A stretch of 37,496 nucleotides of DNA from Chloroflexota bacterium (GCA_019873735.1 JAIOAQ010000029.1:1-37496), one strand, 5' to 3'. Counted from the first letter of the stretch, positions 1-8,544 are shown. A program made the numbers and translations. Notes: generated by a model from the letters alone, not told the origin.

Positions 1-2769
1 ATTGACCCGCGCCAGCACGACATCCGCTTCGTGGAAGACAACTGGGAACAGCCCGCCATCTCCGCCTGGGGCCTGGGCTGGGAAGTCTGGCTCGACGGGC
101 AGGAAATCACCCAATTCACCTACTTCCAGCAGATGGGCGGCGTGACCCTCAACCCCGTCTCGGTCGAACTGACCTACGGCCTCGAGCGCATCCTCATCGC
201 CCTCAATAACGCCAAAGCCATCTGGGACGAACCCTGGAACGAGCGCGTCACCTACGGCGAAATCCGCCGCAAAGAAGAATTCGAACACTCCAAATACTAC
301 TTCGAAATCGCCGATGTCGAGCGCGTCCGCGCCATGTACGACCTCTACTCTGCCGAAGCCGACGCCTGCCTCGCCAGCGGCCTCATCCTCCCCGCGCACG
401 ACTACGTCCTCAAATGCTCGCACGCCTTCAACATCCTCGACACGCGCGGCGCCATCAGTGTTGCCGAACGGCAAGCGTTCTTTAGAAGAATGAGAGAATT
501 AGCAAAGCGCGTGGCGGAGGGGTATGAGGAGCAGCGCAAGCAGGCCGGCTATCCGCTACGCAAGACCGTAGACGGTAGACCGCAGACCGTAGATAGACCA
601 CCGTCTACCGTCCATTCACCGTCCACCGTCTACGGTCCATCGTCCTTCCTCCTCGAAATCGGCGTCGAAGAACTCCCCGCCTCGGATGTGGACGCGGCCC
701 GCGAACAACTCCAGACCCGCCTCCCGTCCCTGCTCGATGAACTTCGTCTCACCCACGGCGAGATCCGCGTCTTTGCGACCCCGCGCCGGATCGCCGTTTC
801 GATTGACACTCTCTCCCCGCATCAACCCGACCGCGAGGACCTCGTCAAAGGTCCGCCCGCCGATAAAGCCTTTGTGGAACAGGCTTCCAGCCTGTCGCCC
901 ACGCCCGCAGCAATTGGCTTCGCCAAAAAGAACAACGTCCGCGTGGAAGACCTCATCGTCCGCGAGGAGAACGGCGGCAAATACGTCTTCGCGGTGGTCA
1001 GGCAGAAGGGGCGGCCCGCGCCCGAGGTCCTGGCCGAAGCGCTGCCCAAACTGATTGCCGAAATCAAATTCGAGAAGTCCATGCGCTGGAACGAGAGCGG
1101 TGTTTTCTTCTCGCGTCCCATCCGCTGGCTGGTGGCGCTCTTCGGCGATCAGGTCATCCCCTTTGAATACGCTGGCGTTCTCTCTGGCAACCTGACGCGC
1201 GGCCTGCGTCCCTACGGCTCGCCCGAAATCGTCATCCCCTCCGCCGAAAAATACTTCGACCTGATGCGCACAGCGGGAATCATGCTCGATAAAGAAGAGC
1301 GCAAAGCCTCCATCGTGGAGCAGGTGAAGCAGGCGGCGGCGCGCGTCGGCGGCGAAGCCATCATCGAGGCAGACCTGCTCGAAGAAGTGGCGAACCTGGT
1401 CGAAATGCCGACGGCGGTGATGGGCGGCTTTGACCCCGAGTTTTTGCAACTGCCCAAAGACGTGCTTATCTCCGTGATGAAGAAGCACCAAAGATACTTC
1501 CCTGTCGAAAGTCAGAAGTCGAAAGTCGCGGACTCCAAGACCTTCGACCTTCAACCTTCGACCCTCCTGCCCCACTTCATCGCCATCCGCAACGGCGACG
1601 ACCTCGGCCTCGACCTCGTCCGTCAGGGCAACGAACACGTGCTGGGGGCGCGCTTTGCCGACGCGAACTTCTTCGTCCGCGAAGACCTCAAGCGCAAACT
1701 CGAAGACTTCCGCCCGAATCTGGCGGGACTGACCTTCCACACCAGACTCGGCTCCATGCTCGACAAATCCGAGCGTATGCTCAAACTTTCTGCCGACATC
1801 GCCGAGATGCTCCACCTTCCCAAGGTGGAACGTGACGCCGTGCAACGTGCAACGTATTTAGCCAAAGCGGATCTGGTGACTCAAATGGTGACCGAAATGA
1901 CCTCGCTGCAAGGCATCATCGGCGGCGAGTACGCCCTGCGCAGCGGAGAAGACCCGGCGGTGGCGCAAGCGATTGCCGAGCAGTATCAACCCGTGCCGCA
2001 GACCAAAGCCGGGCTCGCCCTGGCGCTCACCGACCGCCTCGATTCGCTCGTCGGTCTTTTTGCCGCGGGGCTGGCTCCTACCGGCGCGAAAGACCCCTTC
2101 GGTCTGCGCCGCGCCGCGATTGGCATCGTCCAGCCGCTCATCGAGCATGACGCCGATTTCGATCTGGCTGAGGCGGTGAAACGATCTGCGGCGTTGCAGC
2201 CGCTTGAGGTCCGCGAAGAAGCGCAAAGGCAGGTGCTCGAATTTCTGGCCGGGCGGCTGTCGGTCGTCTTGAAAGAGATGGGCTACCGCTACGACGTGGT
2301 GGATGCGGTACTGGCGGAGCAATCCAACAACCCGGCCGGGGCGGCGCGCGCGGTGAAGCAATTGCAGGCGTGGGTCGAGCGCGAGGACTGGCGCGAGATT
2401 TTGCCTGGCTATGCCCGCTGTGTCCGCATCCTGCGCAGTCAGACCGTGGATGGTGGACCGAAGACCGTGGACGGTGGGCCGAAGACCGTGGACGGTGGAC
2501 CGAGGACCGTGGACGAAAAACGGTTGGTCGAGGCCGAGGAAAAGGCTTTGTTCCAGGCGGTTCAAACCACCGTCCACCGTCCACCGTCCACCGTCAATGA
2601 ATTCCTGGAGATCGTGGTCAAACTCATCCCCGCCATCAACGCCTTCTTCGATAAGGTGCTGGTGATGGCGGAGGACGAGCAGGTGCGGCAAAACCGCCTG
2701 GCGCTGGTGGGGCAGATTGCCGGGTTGTCCAAAGGAATTGCAGATTTGAGCAAACTGGAAGGGTTTTAG
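1..2769 (+). CDS. glyQS: Glycyl-tRNA synthetase, fused alpha and beta subunits (5' partial)
   Basis: Charges tRNA-Gly with glycine in the cytoplasm. The frame is open from base 1, so the N-terminus is missing; 922 residues are visible. The first ~180 residues match the catalytic alpha subunit (HDIRFVEDNWE, GWEVWLDGQEITQFTYFQQ). A repeat-encoded linker follows at 565-646. The beta subunit then starts at about 650 (FLLEIGVEELPA) and continues through KHQRYFP, AKADLVTQMV and a C-terminal anticodon-binding-like region (FFDKVLVMAEDEQVRQNRLAL). Alpha and beta are separate genes in many bacteria but fused in some lineages. Odd: three in-frame insertions made of tandem-repeat words interrupt beta (about 1503-1566, 2442-2516 and 2565-2597), all in places where the family normally has short loops. 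Base composition is GC-rich. A terminator follows at 2785-2816. The identification is very secure. Confidence 0.97.
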   Translation: MDPRQHDIRFVEDNWEQPAISAWGLGWEVWLDGQEITQFTYFQQMGGVTLNPVSVELTYGLERILIALNNAKAIWDEPWNERVTYGEIRRKEEFEHSKYYFEIADVERVRAMYDLYSAEADACLASGLILPAHDYVLKCSHAFNILDTRGAISVAERQAFFRRMRELAKRVAEGYEEQRKQAGYPLRKTVDGRPQTVDRPPSTVHSPSTVYGPSSFLLEIGVEELPASDVDAAREQLQTRLPSLLDELRLTHGEIRVFATPRRIAVSIDTLSPHQPDREDLVKGPPADKAFVEQASSLSPTPAAIGFAKKNNVRVEDLIVREENGGKYVFAVVRQKGRPAPEVLAEALPKLIAEIKFEKSMRWNESGVFFSRPIRWLVALFGDQVIPFEYAGVLSGNLTRGLRPYGSPEIVIPSAEKYFDLMRTAGIMLDKEERKASIVEQVKQAAARVGGEAIIEADLLEEVANLVEMPTAVMGGFDPEFLQLPKDVLISVMKKHQRYFPVESQKSKVADSKTFDLQPSTLLPHFIAIRNGDDLGLDLVRQGNEHVLGARFADANFFVREDLKRKLEDFRPNLAGLTFHTRLGSMLDKSERMLKLSADIAEMLHLPKVERDAVQRATYLAKADLVTQMVTEMTSLQGIIGGEYALRSGEDPAVAQAIAEQYQPVPQTKAGLALALTDRLDSLVGLFAAGLAPTGAKDPFGLRRAAIGIVQPLIEHDADFDLAEAVKRSAALQPLEVREEAQRQVLEFLAGRLSVVLKEMGYRYDVVDAVLAEQSNNPAGAARAVKQLQAWVEREDWREILPGYARCVRILRSQTVDGGPKTVDGGPKTVDGGPRTVDEKRLVEAEEKALFQAVQTTVHRPPSTVNEFLEIVVKLIPAINAFFDKVLVMAEDEQVRQNRLALVGQIAGLSKGIADLSKLEGF
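565..646. repeat. Tandem-word inverted repeat at the GlyQ/GlyS junction
   Basis: The left arm is built from variants of GACCGTAGACGGTAGACC and the right arm from its complement (ACCGTCTACCGTCC, CACCGTCTACGGTC). Together they form a potential hairpin. It is translated in frame as a Thr-Val-Asp/Tyr-Gly-Pro-rich linker exactly between the alpha and beta subunits. Confidence 0.85.
1503..1566. repeat. In-frame GTCGAAAGTC-type inverted repeat inside glyS
   Basis: The left arm repeats GTCGAAAGTC and AGTCGAAAGTC. The right arm carries GACCTTCGACCTTCAACC and CTTCGACC in inverse orientation. It encodes about 18 residues (SQKSKVADSKTFDLQPST) between KHQRYFPV and LLPHFIAIRNGD, where the family has a short loop. 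Confidence 0.75.
2442..2516. repeat. 21-bp tandem repeat in glyS, four copies (TVDGGPK)
   Basis: About 3.5 copies of a 21-bp unit (GACCGTGGACGGTGGACCGA and variants). The unit keeps frame, giving TVDGGPK repeated. The inverse-oriented word occurs at 2565-2597, so the two flank a conserved helix (EAEEKALFQAV) of the beta subunit. Confidence 0.9.
2565..2597. repeat. 8-bp tandem repeat (CACCGTCC), inverse partner of 2442-2516
   Basis: Four consecutive 8-bp units CACCGTCC, complementary to the GGACGGTG words about 50 bp upstream. In frame it encodes TTVHRPPSTVN before the last helical segment of GlyS. Confidence 0.85.
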
Positions 2770-2784
2770 AAGTACGCAGGCAGC

Positions 2785-2816
2785 AAAAGGCCGGGAGATC
2801 GTCTCTCGGCCTTTTT
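2785..2816 (+). terminator. Intrinsic terminator after glyQS
   Basis: A 12-bp stem (AAGGCCGGGAGA / TCTCTCGGCCTT, one G-T pair) with a 3-nt loop is followed by a T run. It starts 16 bp after the glyQS stop codon. Confidence 0.85.
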
Positions 2817-3105
2817 AACTTGGGGGAATTTTCACAAACTCTAATCCACGCTTAATCGCCTCTGATGAAAATCTAACAAAGAATTCTTACAATCTTCACC
2901 GGTCAAAAACCCTATCGGTCTAAAAACTATCGGCTCTATCGTTATAAACGGGATGCGTTTTTTTGATTACAAAGGAGACAAAAAAACCGCACAAAGGAAT
3001 AAAAGCCTTTGTGTACCTTTGCGACCCTTTGTGGTGAATATTTTCCCGCCAAAAACGGGAGAGCCAAAATATCCAAATACCCTGCCTGTGGATACCTGTT
3101 GTTAC
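2817..3105. other. Intergenic region with two repeat clusters, no gene
   Basis: I see no supportable gene. At 2912-2941 there are three CTATCG words (starts near 2912, 2927 and 2936). At about 2989-3044 there is a CCTTTGTG-type tandem-word inverted repeat: CACAAAGG at 2989-2996 pairs with CCTTTGTG at 3007-3014, followed by further CCTTTG words. TTATAA near 2942 could be part of a promoter for the NEW3 gene, but no -35 box is convincing. Confidence 0.5.
2989..3044. repeat. CCTTTGTG tandem-word inverted repeat
   Basis: Left arm CACAAAGG. Right arm CCTTTGTGTACCTTTGCG followed by CCCTTTGTGG. It has the same architecture as the other tandem-word hairpins in this window but uses a different word. 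Confidence 0.7.
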
Positions 3106-3114
3106 GAAAGGAGG
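3106..3114 (+). promoter_or_regulatory. Strong ribosome binding site for the NEW3 protein
   Basis: GAAAGGAGG ends 7 bp before the ATG at 3122. This decides the start: the overlapping longer ORF in another frame that begins at 2953 has no such site and no recognisable product. Confidence 0.85.
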
Positions 3115-3121
3115 TTGAAGT

Positions 3122-4291
3122 ATGCGTTTCTTCCGTATTCTGCTTCTGGCTGTCCTCTTGAGCGGGTGGATGTTTGGATGGGTGTCCCCCGTGCACGCTC
3201 AGGAAGGCGGCTCATCGGTTCTTTCCATCAGTACGGCTTATCCGTCTATGGTGATTGGCGTTGGTGAGACCGTTACCTTGCGGATGACCGTCCGTTCGCC
3301 GGTGGCGCAAATCGTCGCGCTTGATGTGGCAGACCTTCCCAAGGGTTGGTCGGCTGAATATCGCGGCGGCGGCCGCGTGATTCGCTCGACTTTTGTTCAA
3401 GCAGATTCCACTGCAGATGTGGAACTGCGCGTCACCCCGCCCGAAGGTGTTACCCCCGGCGTCTATCAGTTCAAGGCTCTTGCCACGGCCTCGGCTGCCA
3501 AGGCCGAATTCCCCATTGAGTTGATCGTCAAAGACAAGGCTCCGGCACGTCTTACCTTTGAATCCGAATTTCCCACGTTGCGGGGCAGTTCTGAGTCGCC
3601 TTTCAATTTCAGCGCTACCCTCAAAAACGAGGGCGAGGACGACGTCACGGTTACTTTATCGGCTGATGCTCCCAGAGAGTTTGCCGTCACATTCAAATCG
3701 TCGGGCAAGGATATTACCAATCTGCCGACCGACATCAAAGCCGGCAGTTCTCAGCGCGTGGATATTTCGGTCACGCCATTGACCTCTCTGCCGGTTGGGA
3801 CATACCCCATCAATGTCATGGCGCAAAGCAGCGACCTGAACGCGCTCCTGACGCTTACTGCCGAAGTGGTCGGACAGCCGCAATTGAATCTGACCACGCC
3901 GGATGGCCGTCTCTCTGGCGATGTGTATCTTGGGCGTTCAACGTCCATCAAGTTGACCCTGCGCAATAGCGGCAACTCACCGGCCAAGGGTGTCAAAATC
4001 AACGTTTCCTCACCGGCAGGCTGGAAAGTAACGCTGGATCCGGAACAGGTGGTCGAAGTCCCTGCCAATGGCGAAGTGGATATCACCGCCAGTGTTGAAC
4101 CGGCGGAGAAAGCCATTGCTGGCGACTACATGCTCACCTTCCGAATTCAGCCCAGCGACGGGGTGAGTAAATCTACAGATTTTCGGGTGACGGCGCGCGC
4201 TTCCACGTTGTGGGGTGTGGTTGGTGTTGTCCTTATCGCGGTTGCATTGGGGATTGTCGCCCTGGCAGTTGTGCGCTTTGGCCGGCGTTAA
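3122..4291 (+). CDS. Secreted, membrane-anchored NEW3-domain protein (ABC exporter partner)
   Basis: 389 aa. An N-terminal signal peptide (residues ~1-26, ending SPVHAQ) is followed by beta-rich Ig-like repeats of the NEW3 / alpha-galactosidase-associated type (e.g. [59 protein letters not shown]). A C-terminal transmembrane helix (~361-385) ends in a short basic tail (RFGRR). The protein should sit outside the cell, held by this helix. It lies 23 bp upstream of an ABC ATPase and its permease, an arrangement I know from COG1470-type proteins, and probably works with that exporter. The substrate is unknown. The start is supported by a strong ribosome site. Fold and topology are confident; role is inferred from context. 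Confidence 0.85.
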   Translation: MRFFRILLLAVLLSGWMFGWVSPVHAQEGGSSVLSISTAYPSMVIGVGETVTLRMTVRSPVAQIVALDVADLPKGWSAEYRGGGRVIRSTFVQADSTADVELRVTPPEGVTPGVYQFKALATASAAKAEFPIELIVKDKAPARLTFESEFPTLRGSSESPFNFSATLKNEGEDDVTVTLSADAPREFAVTFKSSGKDITNLPTDIKAGSSQRVDISVTPLTSLPVGTYPINVMAQSSDLNALLTLTAEVVGQPQLNLTTPDGRLSGDVYLGRSTSIKLTLRNSGNSPAKGVKINVSSPAGWKVTLDPEQVVEVPANGEVDITASVEPAEKAIAGDYMLTFRIQPSDGVSKSTDFRVTARASTLWGVVGVVLIAVALGIVALAVVRFGRR

Positions 4292-4314
4292 TGCACTCCC
4301 TGCAAGGAGGAGCC

Positions 4315-5262
4315 ATGAGCGAGTTTGTACTGGAAGCAAACAACCTGACCAAACGCTACGGCAATTTCCTCGCGGTGGACCATCTCAACCTGGCCATCAG
4401 GGAAGGCGAGGTCTTTGGCCTGCTTGGCCCTAACGGCGCGGGCAAGACCACCACCATCCTCATGCTCCTCGGCTTAACCGAACCCACCGAAGGCCAGGTG
4501 CGCGTGTTGGGCTTTGATCCGGCGCGCCAACCCTTGAGCGTCAAAGCGCGCACAGGATACATGCCCGATCAGGTCGGCTTTTATGATGACCTGACCGCCC
4601 GCGAAAATCTCACGTACATTGCCAGGTTAAACGGCATTCCCTACCGTGAAATCGAGCGCCGTGTGGATGCCGCTTTGGAACGCGTTAAACTGACCGAGGT
4701 GGCCCATCAGCGGGTTGGCACATTTTCGCGCGGCATGCGCCAGCGTCTTGGTCTGGCGGATGTATTGATCAAGGAACCGCGCCTCATCATCATGGACGAA
4801 CCGACTCAAGGCCTGGACCCGGAACTGGCGCGCGAATTCCTGGGCCTGATTCGCGGCCTGAAAGAGGACGGCATCACCATCCTGCTTTCGTCCCATCTCC
4901 TGCACCAGGTGCAGGCGGTTTGTGACCGCGTGGGACTGTTCAACCGCGGCCGAATGGCCTTGCAGGGGACGGTAGCCGAACTTGCGCGCCAGGTATTGGG
5001 CGGCGCATATCGGATTCAGATCCAGGCTGATGGGCCGGCCGAAAAACTCTCTGACGCTCTCCAAAGAATACCCCAGGTAATCCAGGCCCATCATGCAGGA
5101 GCCAACCGCTTTGAAGTGGAGGCCCGCGACGATTTAAGGGCAGAGGCGGCTGAAGCCGTTGTCAAAGCCGGCGGCCGGCTCCTCTCGCTCAACGTCGAAC
5201 AGCAGAGCCTGGATGAGATTTATGCTCGCTATTTTGAGGAGGCGAAACATGCGGCTGCTTGA
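4315..5262 (+). CDS. ABC transporter ATP-binding protein (ABC-2 exporter type)
   Basis: 315 aa. Cytoplasmic ATPase that powers the permease encoded next. Visible motifs are Walker A (GPNGAGKTT, ~38-46), a Q-loop region ([11 protein letters not shown]), a signature-like [12 protein letters not shown], Walker B ([12 protein letters not shown]) and the switch histidine (LLSSHLLHQ). The ~80-residue C-terminal extension is typical of CcmA/NatA-like ATPases. The start at 4315 is chosen because AAGGAGG lies at 4304-4310; the upstream in-frame extension overlaps the previous gene and looks non-coding. The gene overlaps the permease by 14 bp, indicating translational coupling. Family assignment is secure; substrate unknown. 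Confidence 0.93.
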   Translation: MSEFVLEANNLTKRYGNFLAVDHLNLAIREGEVFGLLGPNGAGKTTTILMLLGLTEPTEGQVRVLGFDPARQPLSVKARTGYMPDQVGFYDDLTARENLTYIARLNGIPYREIERRVDAALERVKLTEVAHQRVGTFSRGMRQRLGLADVLIKEPRLIIMDEPTQGLDPELAREFLGLIRGLKEDGITILLSSHLLHQVQAVCDRVGLFNRGRMALQGTVAELARQVLGGAYRIQIQADGPAEKLSDALQRIPQVIQAHHAGANRFEVEARDDLRAEAAEAVVKAGGRLLSLNVEQQSLDEIYARYFEEAKHAAA

Positions 5263-6229
5263 GCGTTTTACCTCGACCAGTGGACGTGAGGGTTCGCCAT
5301 GGACAGGCCTGAGCGCGGTCTTCCTTAAAGAAATGGCAGATCACCTCACCGGCGCGCGCATGCGCATACTCGAAATCCTGATTCTGGTGACTGCCCTTGG
5401 ATCGGTTTATACGGCGTTGAACGATATCGTAAGCGGTGGCAGTCAAGAGTTCCTCTATTTGCGCCTGTTCACCACCGCCCAGGAACCTTTGCCCTCCCTG
5501 GTTGGTTTTCTCGGCTTTCTGGTGCCGCTGATTGCCATTGCACTGGCGTTTGATGCCGTGAACAGCGAGTTTAACCGCCGCACGCTCTCGCGCATTCTTG
5601 CGCAGCCTGTCTATCGCGATGCCTTCCTGTTTGGAAAATTTTTGGCCTGTCTTGCCACCCTGGCTGTTGTCTTTTCGGCCATCTGGTTGTTGGTCTTTGG
5701 CATTGGCATCCTGCGGCTGGGCGTCCCGCCAACAGCAGAAGAGACCGGTCGTGCCCTGATGTTCCTGTTTGCCACCATTTTCTACGCCGGAATCTGGGCC
5801 GCGCTGGCGTTGTTGTTCTCCATTGTTTTTCGCTCGCCGGCTACGGCTGCACTGGCTTCGCTTGCTGTTTGGCTTTTCTTCACCGCTTTTTGGGATATTG
5901 TTGCCGGCTTGCTGGTGCCTGTCCTAGGGCCGAAACAGATTCTTACCATAGGAGATATGCTGGCTCTTGGTGAACTCGAACTGGCGCTGGCGCGCATTTC
6001 GCCCACCACACTATATGGTGAGATTGCCGTCATTCTCCTTCAGCCGGTGGTTCGTTCATTGGGCCTTGTCCTGCCGATTCAATTGGACCGTGCCCTTTTG
6101 GGGTCACCTTTGCCGCTGGGCCAGAGTCTGATTATGATTTGGCCTCACCTGACGGGCCTGGTGGCTGTTACCATTCTGCTTTTTGCCTTGGGATACGTTC
6201 TTTTCCAGCGGCAAGAAATTCGCGCCTGA
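5249..6229 (+). CDS. ABC-2 type permease
   Basis: 326 aa integral membrane protein with about six hydrophobic helices. It begins with a cytoplasmic stretch ([20 protein letters not shown]) typical of ABC-2 permeases, then membrane segments such as [20 protein letters not shown] and [44 protein letters not shown] matches the conserved region after the second helix of this family. The start ATG at 5249 overlaps the ATPase gene by 14 bp and has GAGGAG at 5236-5241. It forms an exporter with the upstream ATPase and probably with the NEW3 protein. A hairpin terminator follows 20 bp downstream. Substrate unknown. Confidence 0.9.
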   Translation: MRLLERFTSTSGREGSPWTGLSAVFLKEMADHLTGARMRILEILILVTALGSVYTALNDIVSGGSQEFLYLRLFTTAQEPLPSLVGFLGFLVPLIAIALAFDAVNSEFNRRTLSRILAQPVYRDAFLFGKFLACLATLAVVFSAIWLLVFGIGILRLGVPPTAEETGRALMFLFATIFYAGIWAALALLFSIVFRSPATAALASLAVWLFFTAFWDIVAGLLVPVLGPKQILTIGDMLALGELELALARISPTTLYGEIAVILLQPVVRSLGLVLPIQLDRALLGSPLPLGQSLIMIWPHLTGLVAVTILLFALGYVLFQRQEIRA

Positions 6230-6248
6230 TAAAGGGAGCGCAAACACA

Positions 6249-6287
6249 AAAGAGGTCTGACAGGAAGACTGTCAGACCTCTTTGTTT
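6249..6287. terminator. Strong bidirectional terminator
   Basis: Perfect 15-bp stem (AAAGAGGTCTGACAG / CTGTCAGACCTCTTT) with a 5-nt loop. Rho-independent on the plus strand (TTTGTTTT tail), and A-rich upstream so it can also serve the convergent minus-strand gene at 6301. Confidence 0.9.
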
Positions 6288-6300
6288 TCATTCCACCGTT

Positions 6301-6594
6301 TTATGCTGCCGGGGGCAGCGGCTCATCCGGTGCAATCGTCTCTACCTGCGCCGGTTTCTTTCGTAGTGTGAAGAATCCCACCGCCACTGGCACCAGGACA
6401 AACAAAACAGACAGGCACAGCAGAGCAAAGCCATAAGTAGGAGGATAGACCTGTTGGGTTGTTTCGCCGTTGATGGTTGTGCTGATGGGTTCGCCGGCGA
6501 CAATCATTCCTCCGAAGATGCAGGCAAAAAGTGCCGCACATAAACAACAGAGTGCAACAACAACAGTGATTATGATTGCAATTGTTCTGTTCAT
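6301..6594 (-). CDS. Small two-helix membrane protein of unknown function
   Basis: 97 aa. Two transmembrane helices: residues ~4-31 (IAIIITVVVALCCLCAALFA, Cys-rich) and ~55-77 (FALLCLSVLFVLVPVAVGFF). Between them is a short polar loop (ISTTINGETTQQVYPP). The tail is acidic and Pro-rich. The start at 6594 is chosen because GGAG lies about 9 nt upstream on the minus strand; the longer frame back to 6657 lacks such a site. A second overlapping minus-strand frame (6323-6607) has no membrane logic and is a shadow. No family recognised. The gene stands alone between two transcription units. Confidence 0.6.
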   Translation of the reverse strand: MNRTIAIIITVVVALCCLCAALFACIFGGMIVAGEPISTTINGETTQQVYPPTYGFALLCLSVLFVLVPVAVGFFTLRKKPAQVETIAPDEPLPPAA

Positions 6595-6681
6595 TTTTTT
6601 TCTCCAAGGGTAGGGATAAGTTTTATTCAGTATACAGTCAAAAAATGATAAATACAAGCACTTTTGGAAAGATTTTTTAAA

Positions 6682-6725
6682 CCACAGATGTCACAGATGA
6701 GCACGGGTTCTTAAACTATCTGTGG
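6682..6725. repeat. CACAGATG tandem-word hairpin
   Basis: CCACAGAT (6682-6689), a second CACAGATG word, then ATCTGTGG (6718-6725) in inverse orientation. Intergenic, upstream of the pilin gene. Confidence 0.7.
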
Positions 6726-6855
6726 CAAAGGATGTGGTGGCGAATTTTCACATGCGGGTTATGCGAGTATTTCGCTTTTTATGGAATTGTGTCATAATAC
6801 TCTCACCAGCCGATAACGGTTGCAAGACAGTACAGACGCTGGATCTTTATTTTCA

Positions 6856-6865
6856 AAGGAGGTGA
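6856..6865 (+). promoter_or_regulatory. Near-perfect ribosome binding site for the pilin
   Basis: AAAGGAGGTG, 5 bp before the GTG start at 6871. It excludes the longer ATG-initiated frame from 6820. CATAAT at 6793-6798 could be the promoter -10, but this is weakly supported. Confidence 0.85.
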
Positions 6866-6870
6866 TTTTT

Positions 6871-7014
6871 GTGACTACCCGCCCGCGGGGGCAGGGACTG
6901 GCCGAATATGGGCTCATTATCACTTTGGTTGCAATTGTTGTCATTGTTGCCCTTCAGTTGCTTGGTCCCACCATTAGTGAACTGTTTACCGATATTAATA
7001 ATGCTTTGCCCTAA
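6871..7014 (+). CDS. flp: Flp/Fap-type pilin subunit
   Basis: 47 aa with a GTG start chosen from the ribosome site at 6856-6865. After a short basic leader (TTRPRG) comes QGLAEYGLIITLVAIVVIV. This is the prepilin-peptidase motif of Flp pilins: cleavage after Gly, Glu at +5, Tyr at +6, then a ~20-residue hydrophobic helix. The short tail (LGPTISELFTDINNALP) is typical. Assembled Flp pili mediate adhesion and need Tad secretion genes, which are not in this window, so the subunit is an orphan here. The gene appears to be transcribed alone. The assignment is confident despite the small size. Confidence 0.88.
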   Translation: MTTRPRGQGLAEYGLIITLVAIVVIVALQLLGPTISELFTDINNALP

Positions 7015-7038
7015 TCCATGCCGTAAAAAAGGAACTGC

Positions 7039-7148
7039 CTACCTTTAACCCTCCTGCAGGTTAGAATGGGGCTGGCAGCCAATGCCAACACTTGCGAAGC
7101 CGTCTTGTGGTTTGGACATTGCGCCAAAACCTGCGGGAGGGTAGGTGG
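7039..7148. repeat. Imperfect ~22-bp terminal inverted repeats around a 60-bp core
   Basis: The left end (CCTACC...CCCTCCTGCAGGTT, 7039-7064) matches the complement of the right end (AACCTGCGGGAGGGTAGG, 7127-7145) with a few gaps. It could be a small non-autonomous mobile element or an extended RNA hairpin. No target duplication was identified. Confidence 0.4.
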
Positions 7149-7154
7149 TTGCAT

Positions 7155-7195
7155 AAAAAACGAATTTCCCACCGCAGGTTCAGGTGGGAAATTCG
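7155..7195 (-). terminator. Terminator of miaB, overlapping its last codons
   Basis: Perfect 13-bp stem (CGAATTTCCCACC, 7161-7173 / GGTGGGAAATTCG, 7183-7195) with a 9-nt loop that contains the miaB stop codon. On the minus strand it is followed by a run of six T. Confidence 0.88.
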
Positions 7196-8526
7196 TTTGT
7201 CTGTTTTCGGGCCAATTGGCCCTGCATAGACCATGGCCCGCTCCAGGTAATGGTCACAGGCAAAACCTGGCCGCGCAGATTGGTTTCACTTTCCACAAAG
7301 ACCAGTTTGTTGGTGGGGGTGCGTCCCCGCCAGCGGCCTTTGACCTTTTCTTCAAACAGCACTGTGACTTGTTTGCCCAGCAATTGGGCATTGATTTCGC
7401 CAACAATTTTTTCCTGCAATTCTTCCAACATGCGGAAACGGCGCATCTTTTCGGCCTCTGGCACGTCATCGGGGAAATTGCGTGCCGAAACCGTTCCCGG
7501 CCGGGGGGAGTAGCGCGCCAGGTGCGCCGAATCCAGCCGCAGATCTTCCAGGAGGCGGTAAGTTTCCATGAATTGCGCCTCTGTTTCGCCGGGGAAACCC
7601 ACAATAACATCGGTAGCAATGGACGAATCGGGAATGCGCTGGCGGATTCTTTCTACAATACGCCGGTAGTCAGCCTGAGTGTAACCGCGGCGCATGCGTT
7701 TCAGGACATCGTCACTGCCGGCCTGAATGGGGATTTCAATGTGCGGCATGACTTTTGGCAGTTCGGCCACTGCATCCATTAAGTCATCGCCAAAGTAATT
7801 TGGATGGGAGGTCAGGAAGCGAATCCGTTCCAACCCCTCTACTTGATTCAGAATCCGGAGCAGGTTAGCCAGGGACGGACCATCGGGCAGGTCTTTGCCG
7901 TAGCGGTCTACAATCTGGCCAAGCAGGGTCACCTCTTTCACGCCCTGGGCGACAAGTGAACGCACCTCGCTCACAATTTCCTCTGCCGGGCGTGACTGTT
8001 CGCCGCCGCGGCGGGAGGGGATAATACAAAAAGTGCAGGCATGAGAACAGCCCAATACAACCGGCACATGGGCCGAGACAAGTTTACCGCGTTCTCGCTC
8101 AGGGAGGAGGAAATCGCCGTCCATAGCGGCAGCCAGTTCGGCCGTCCGGCGCGATTCGATCGCCTGTGCTTCGCCCTGGGTCAGATAGGCGATCAGCGGG
8201 CCGGGGTCTGATGGAGGGGAAAAGACATCCACAAATGGGAAACGCTGGCGCAAGGGCTCGCTGTTGCGAATGCCGACCAGACAGCCCATTAGATTGATGA
8301 CCATCTCAGGCTTTTGGGCTTTGAGTGGCCTGAGTGAACTCAGGCGGCCGTAGGCTTTATCTTCAGCCGATTGCCGTACCACACAGGTGTTCAGAACGAT
8401 GACATCTGCTTCCTCGGCTTTTTCGGTGAATTGGTAGCCAAGGCTTTCCAGCGCCATGCTAACGCGCTGCGAATCGGCTACGTTCATTTGACAGCCTTCG
8501 GTCCAAATGTGATATTTCGCGTTCAT
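7180..8526 (-). CDS. miaB: tRNA-2-methylthio-N6-isopentenyladenosine synthase
   Basis: 448 aa radical-SAM methylthiotransferase that adds the 2-methylthio group to i6A37 of tRNAs reading UNN codons. The N-terminal domain carries the cluster cysteines C12, C48 and C82. The radical SAM motif CSHACTFC gives C160, C164 and C167, followed by IIPSRRGGEQSR. A C-terminal TRAM domain is visible from about residue 375. Length is normal for MiaB. It is followed by its own terminator. On the minus strand TATAAT (8541-8536) lies 9 nt before the ATG with no Shine-Dalgarno, so the mRNA may be nearly leaderless. A related methylthiotransferase (RimO, MtaB) is possible, but the full-length pattern fits MiaB best. 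The adjacent tRNA-Ser(UGA) is a plausible substrate. Confidence 0.92.
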   Translation of the reverse strand: MNAKYHIWTEGCQMNVADSQRVSMALESLGYQFTEKAEEADVIVLNTCVVRQSAEDKAYGRLSSLRPLKAQKPEMVINLMGCLVGIRNSEPLRQRFPFVDVFSPPSDPGPLIAYLTQGEAQAIESRRTAELAAAMDGDFLLPERERGKLVSAHVPVVLGCSHACTFCIIPSRRGGEQSRPAEEIVSEVRSLVAQGVKEVTLLGQIVDRYGKDLPDGPSLANLLRILNQVEGLERIRFLTSHPNYFGDDLMDAVAELPKVMPHIEIPIQAGSDDVLKRMRRGYTQADYRRIVERIRQRIPDSSIATDVIVGFPGETEAQFMETYRLLEDLRLDSAHLARYSPRPGTVSARNFPDDVPEAEKMRRFRMLEELQEKIVGEINAQLLGKQVTVLFEEKVKGRWRGRTPTNKLVFVESETNLRGQVLPVTITWSGPWSMQGQLARKQTNEFPT

Positions 8527-8535
8527 AGGATGTAA

Positions 8536-8544
8536 ATTATACCA
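8536..8544 (-). promoter_or_regulatory. miaB promoter -10, near-leaderless start
   Basis: Minus-strand TGGTATAAT is an extended -10 (TGn-TATAAT) ending 9 nt before the ATG at 8526. No purine-rich ribosome site lies between. Confidence 0.6.

Noticed and set aside
616-1845. 409-aa minus-strand open frame opposite glyQS
   Set aside because: Lies wholly over a confidently identified gene; composition is His/Phe/Gly/Asp-rich as expected for a shadow frame in GC-rich DNA, and there is no family match.
1812-1853. Possible further tandem-word repeat in glyS (GTGCAACGTGCAACGT)
   Set aside because: Only two words and no inverse arm; the encoded residues fit normal GlyS sequence, so not listed as a repeat.
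2442-2597. CRISPR-like array in glyS
   Set aside because: The 21-bp units are directly adjacent without unique spacers and are translated in frame.
2953-3267. 104-aa open frame before and into the NEW3 gene
   Set aside because: Made of the CCTTTGTG repeat, has no ribosome site and overlaps the better supported gene in another frame.
7066-7782. 238-aa plus-strand open frame opposite the 3' part of miaB
   Set aside because: Covers the miaB terminator and TRAM domain in antisense; no ribosome site.
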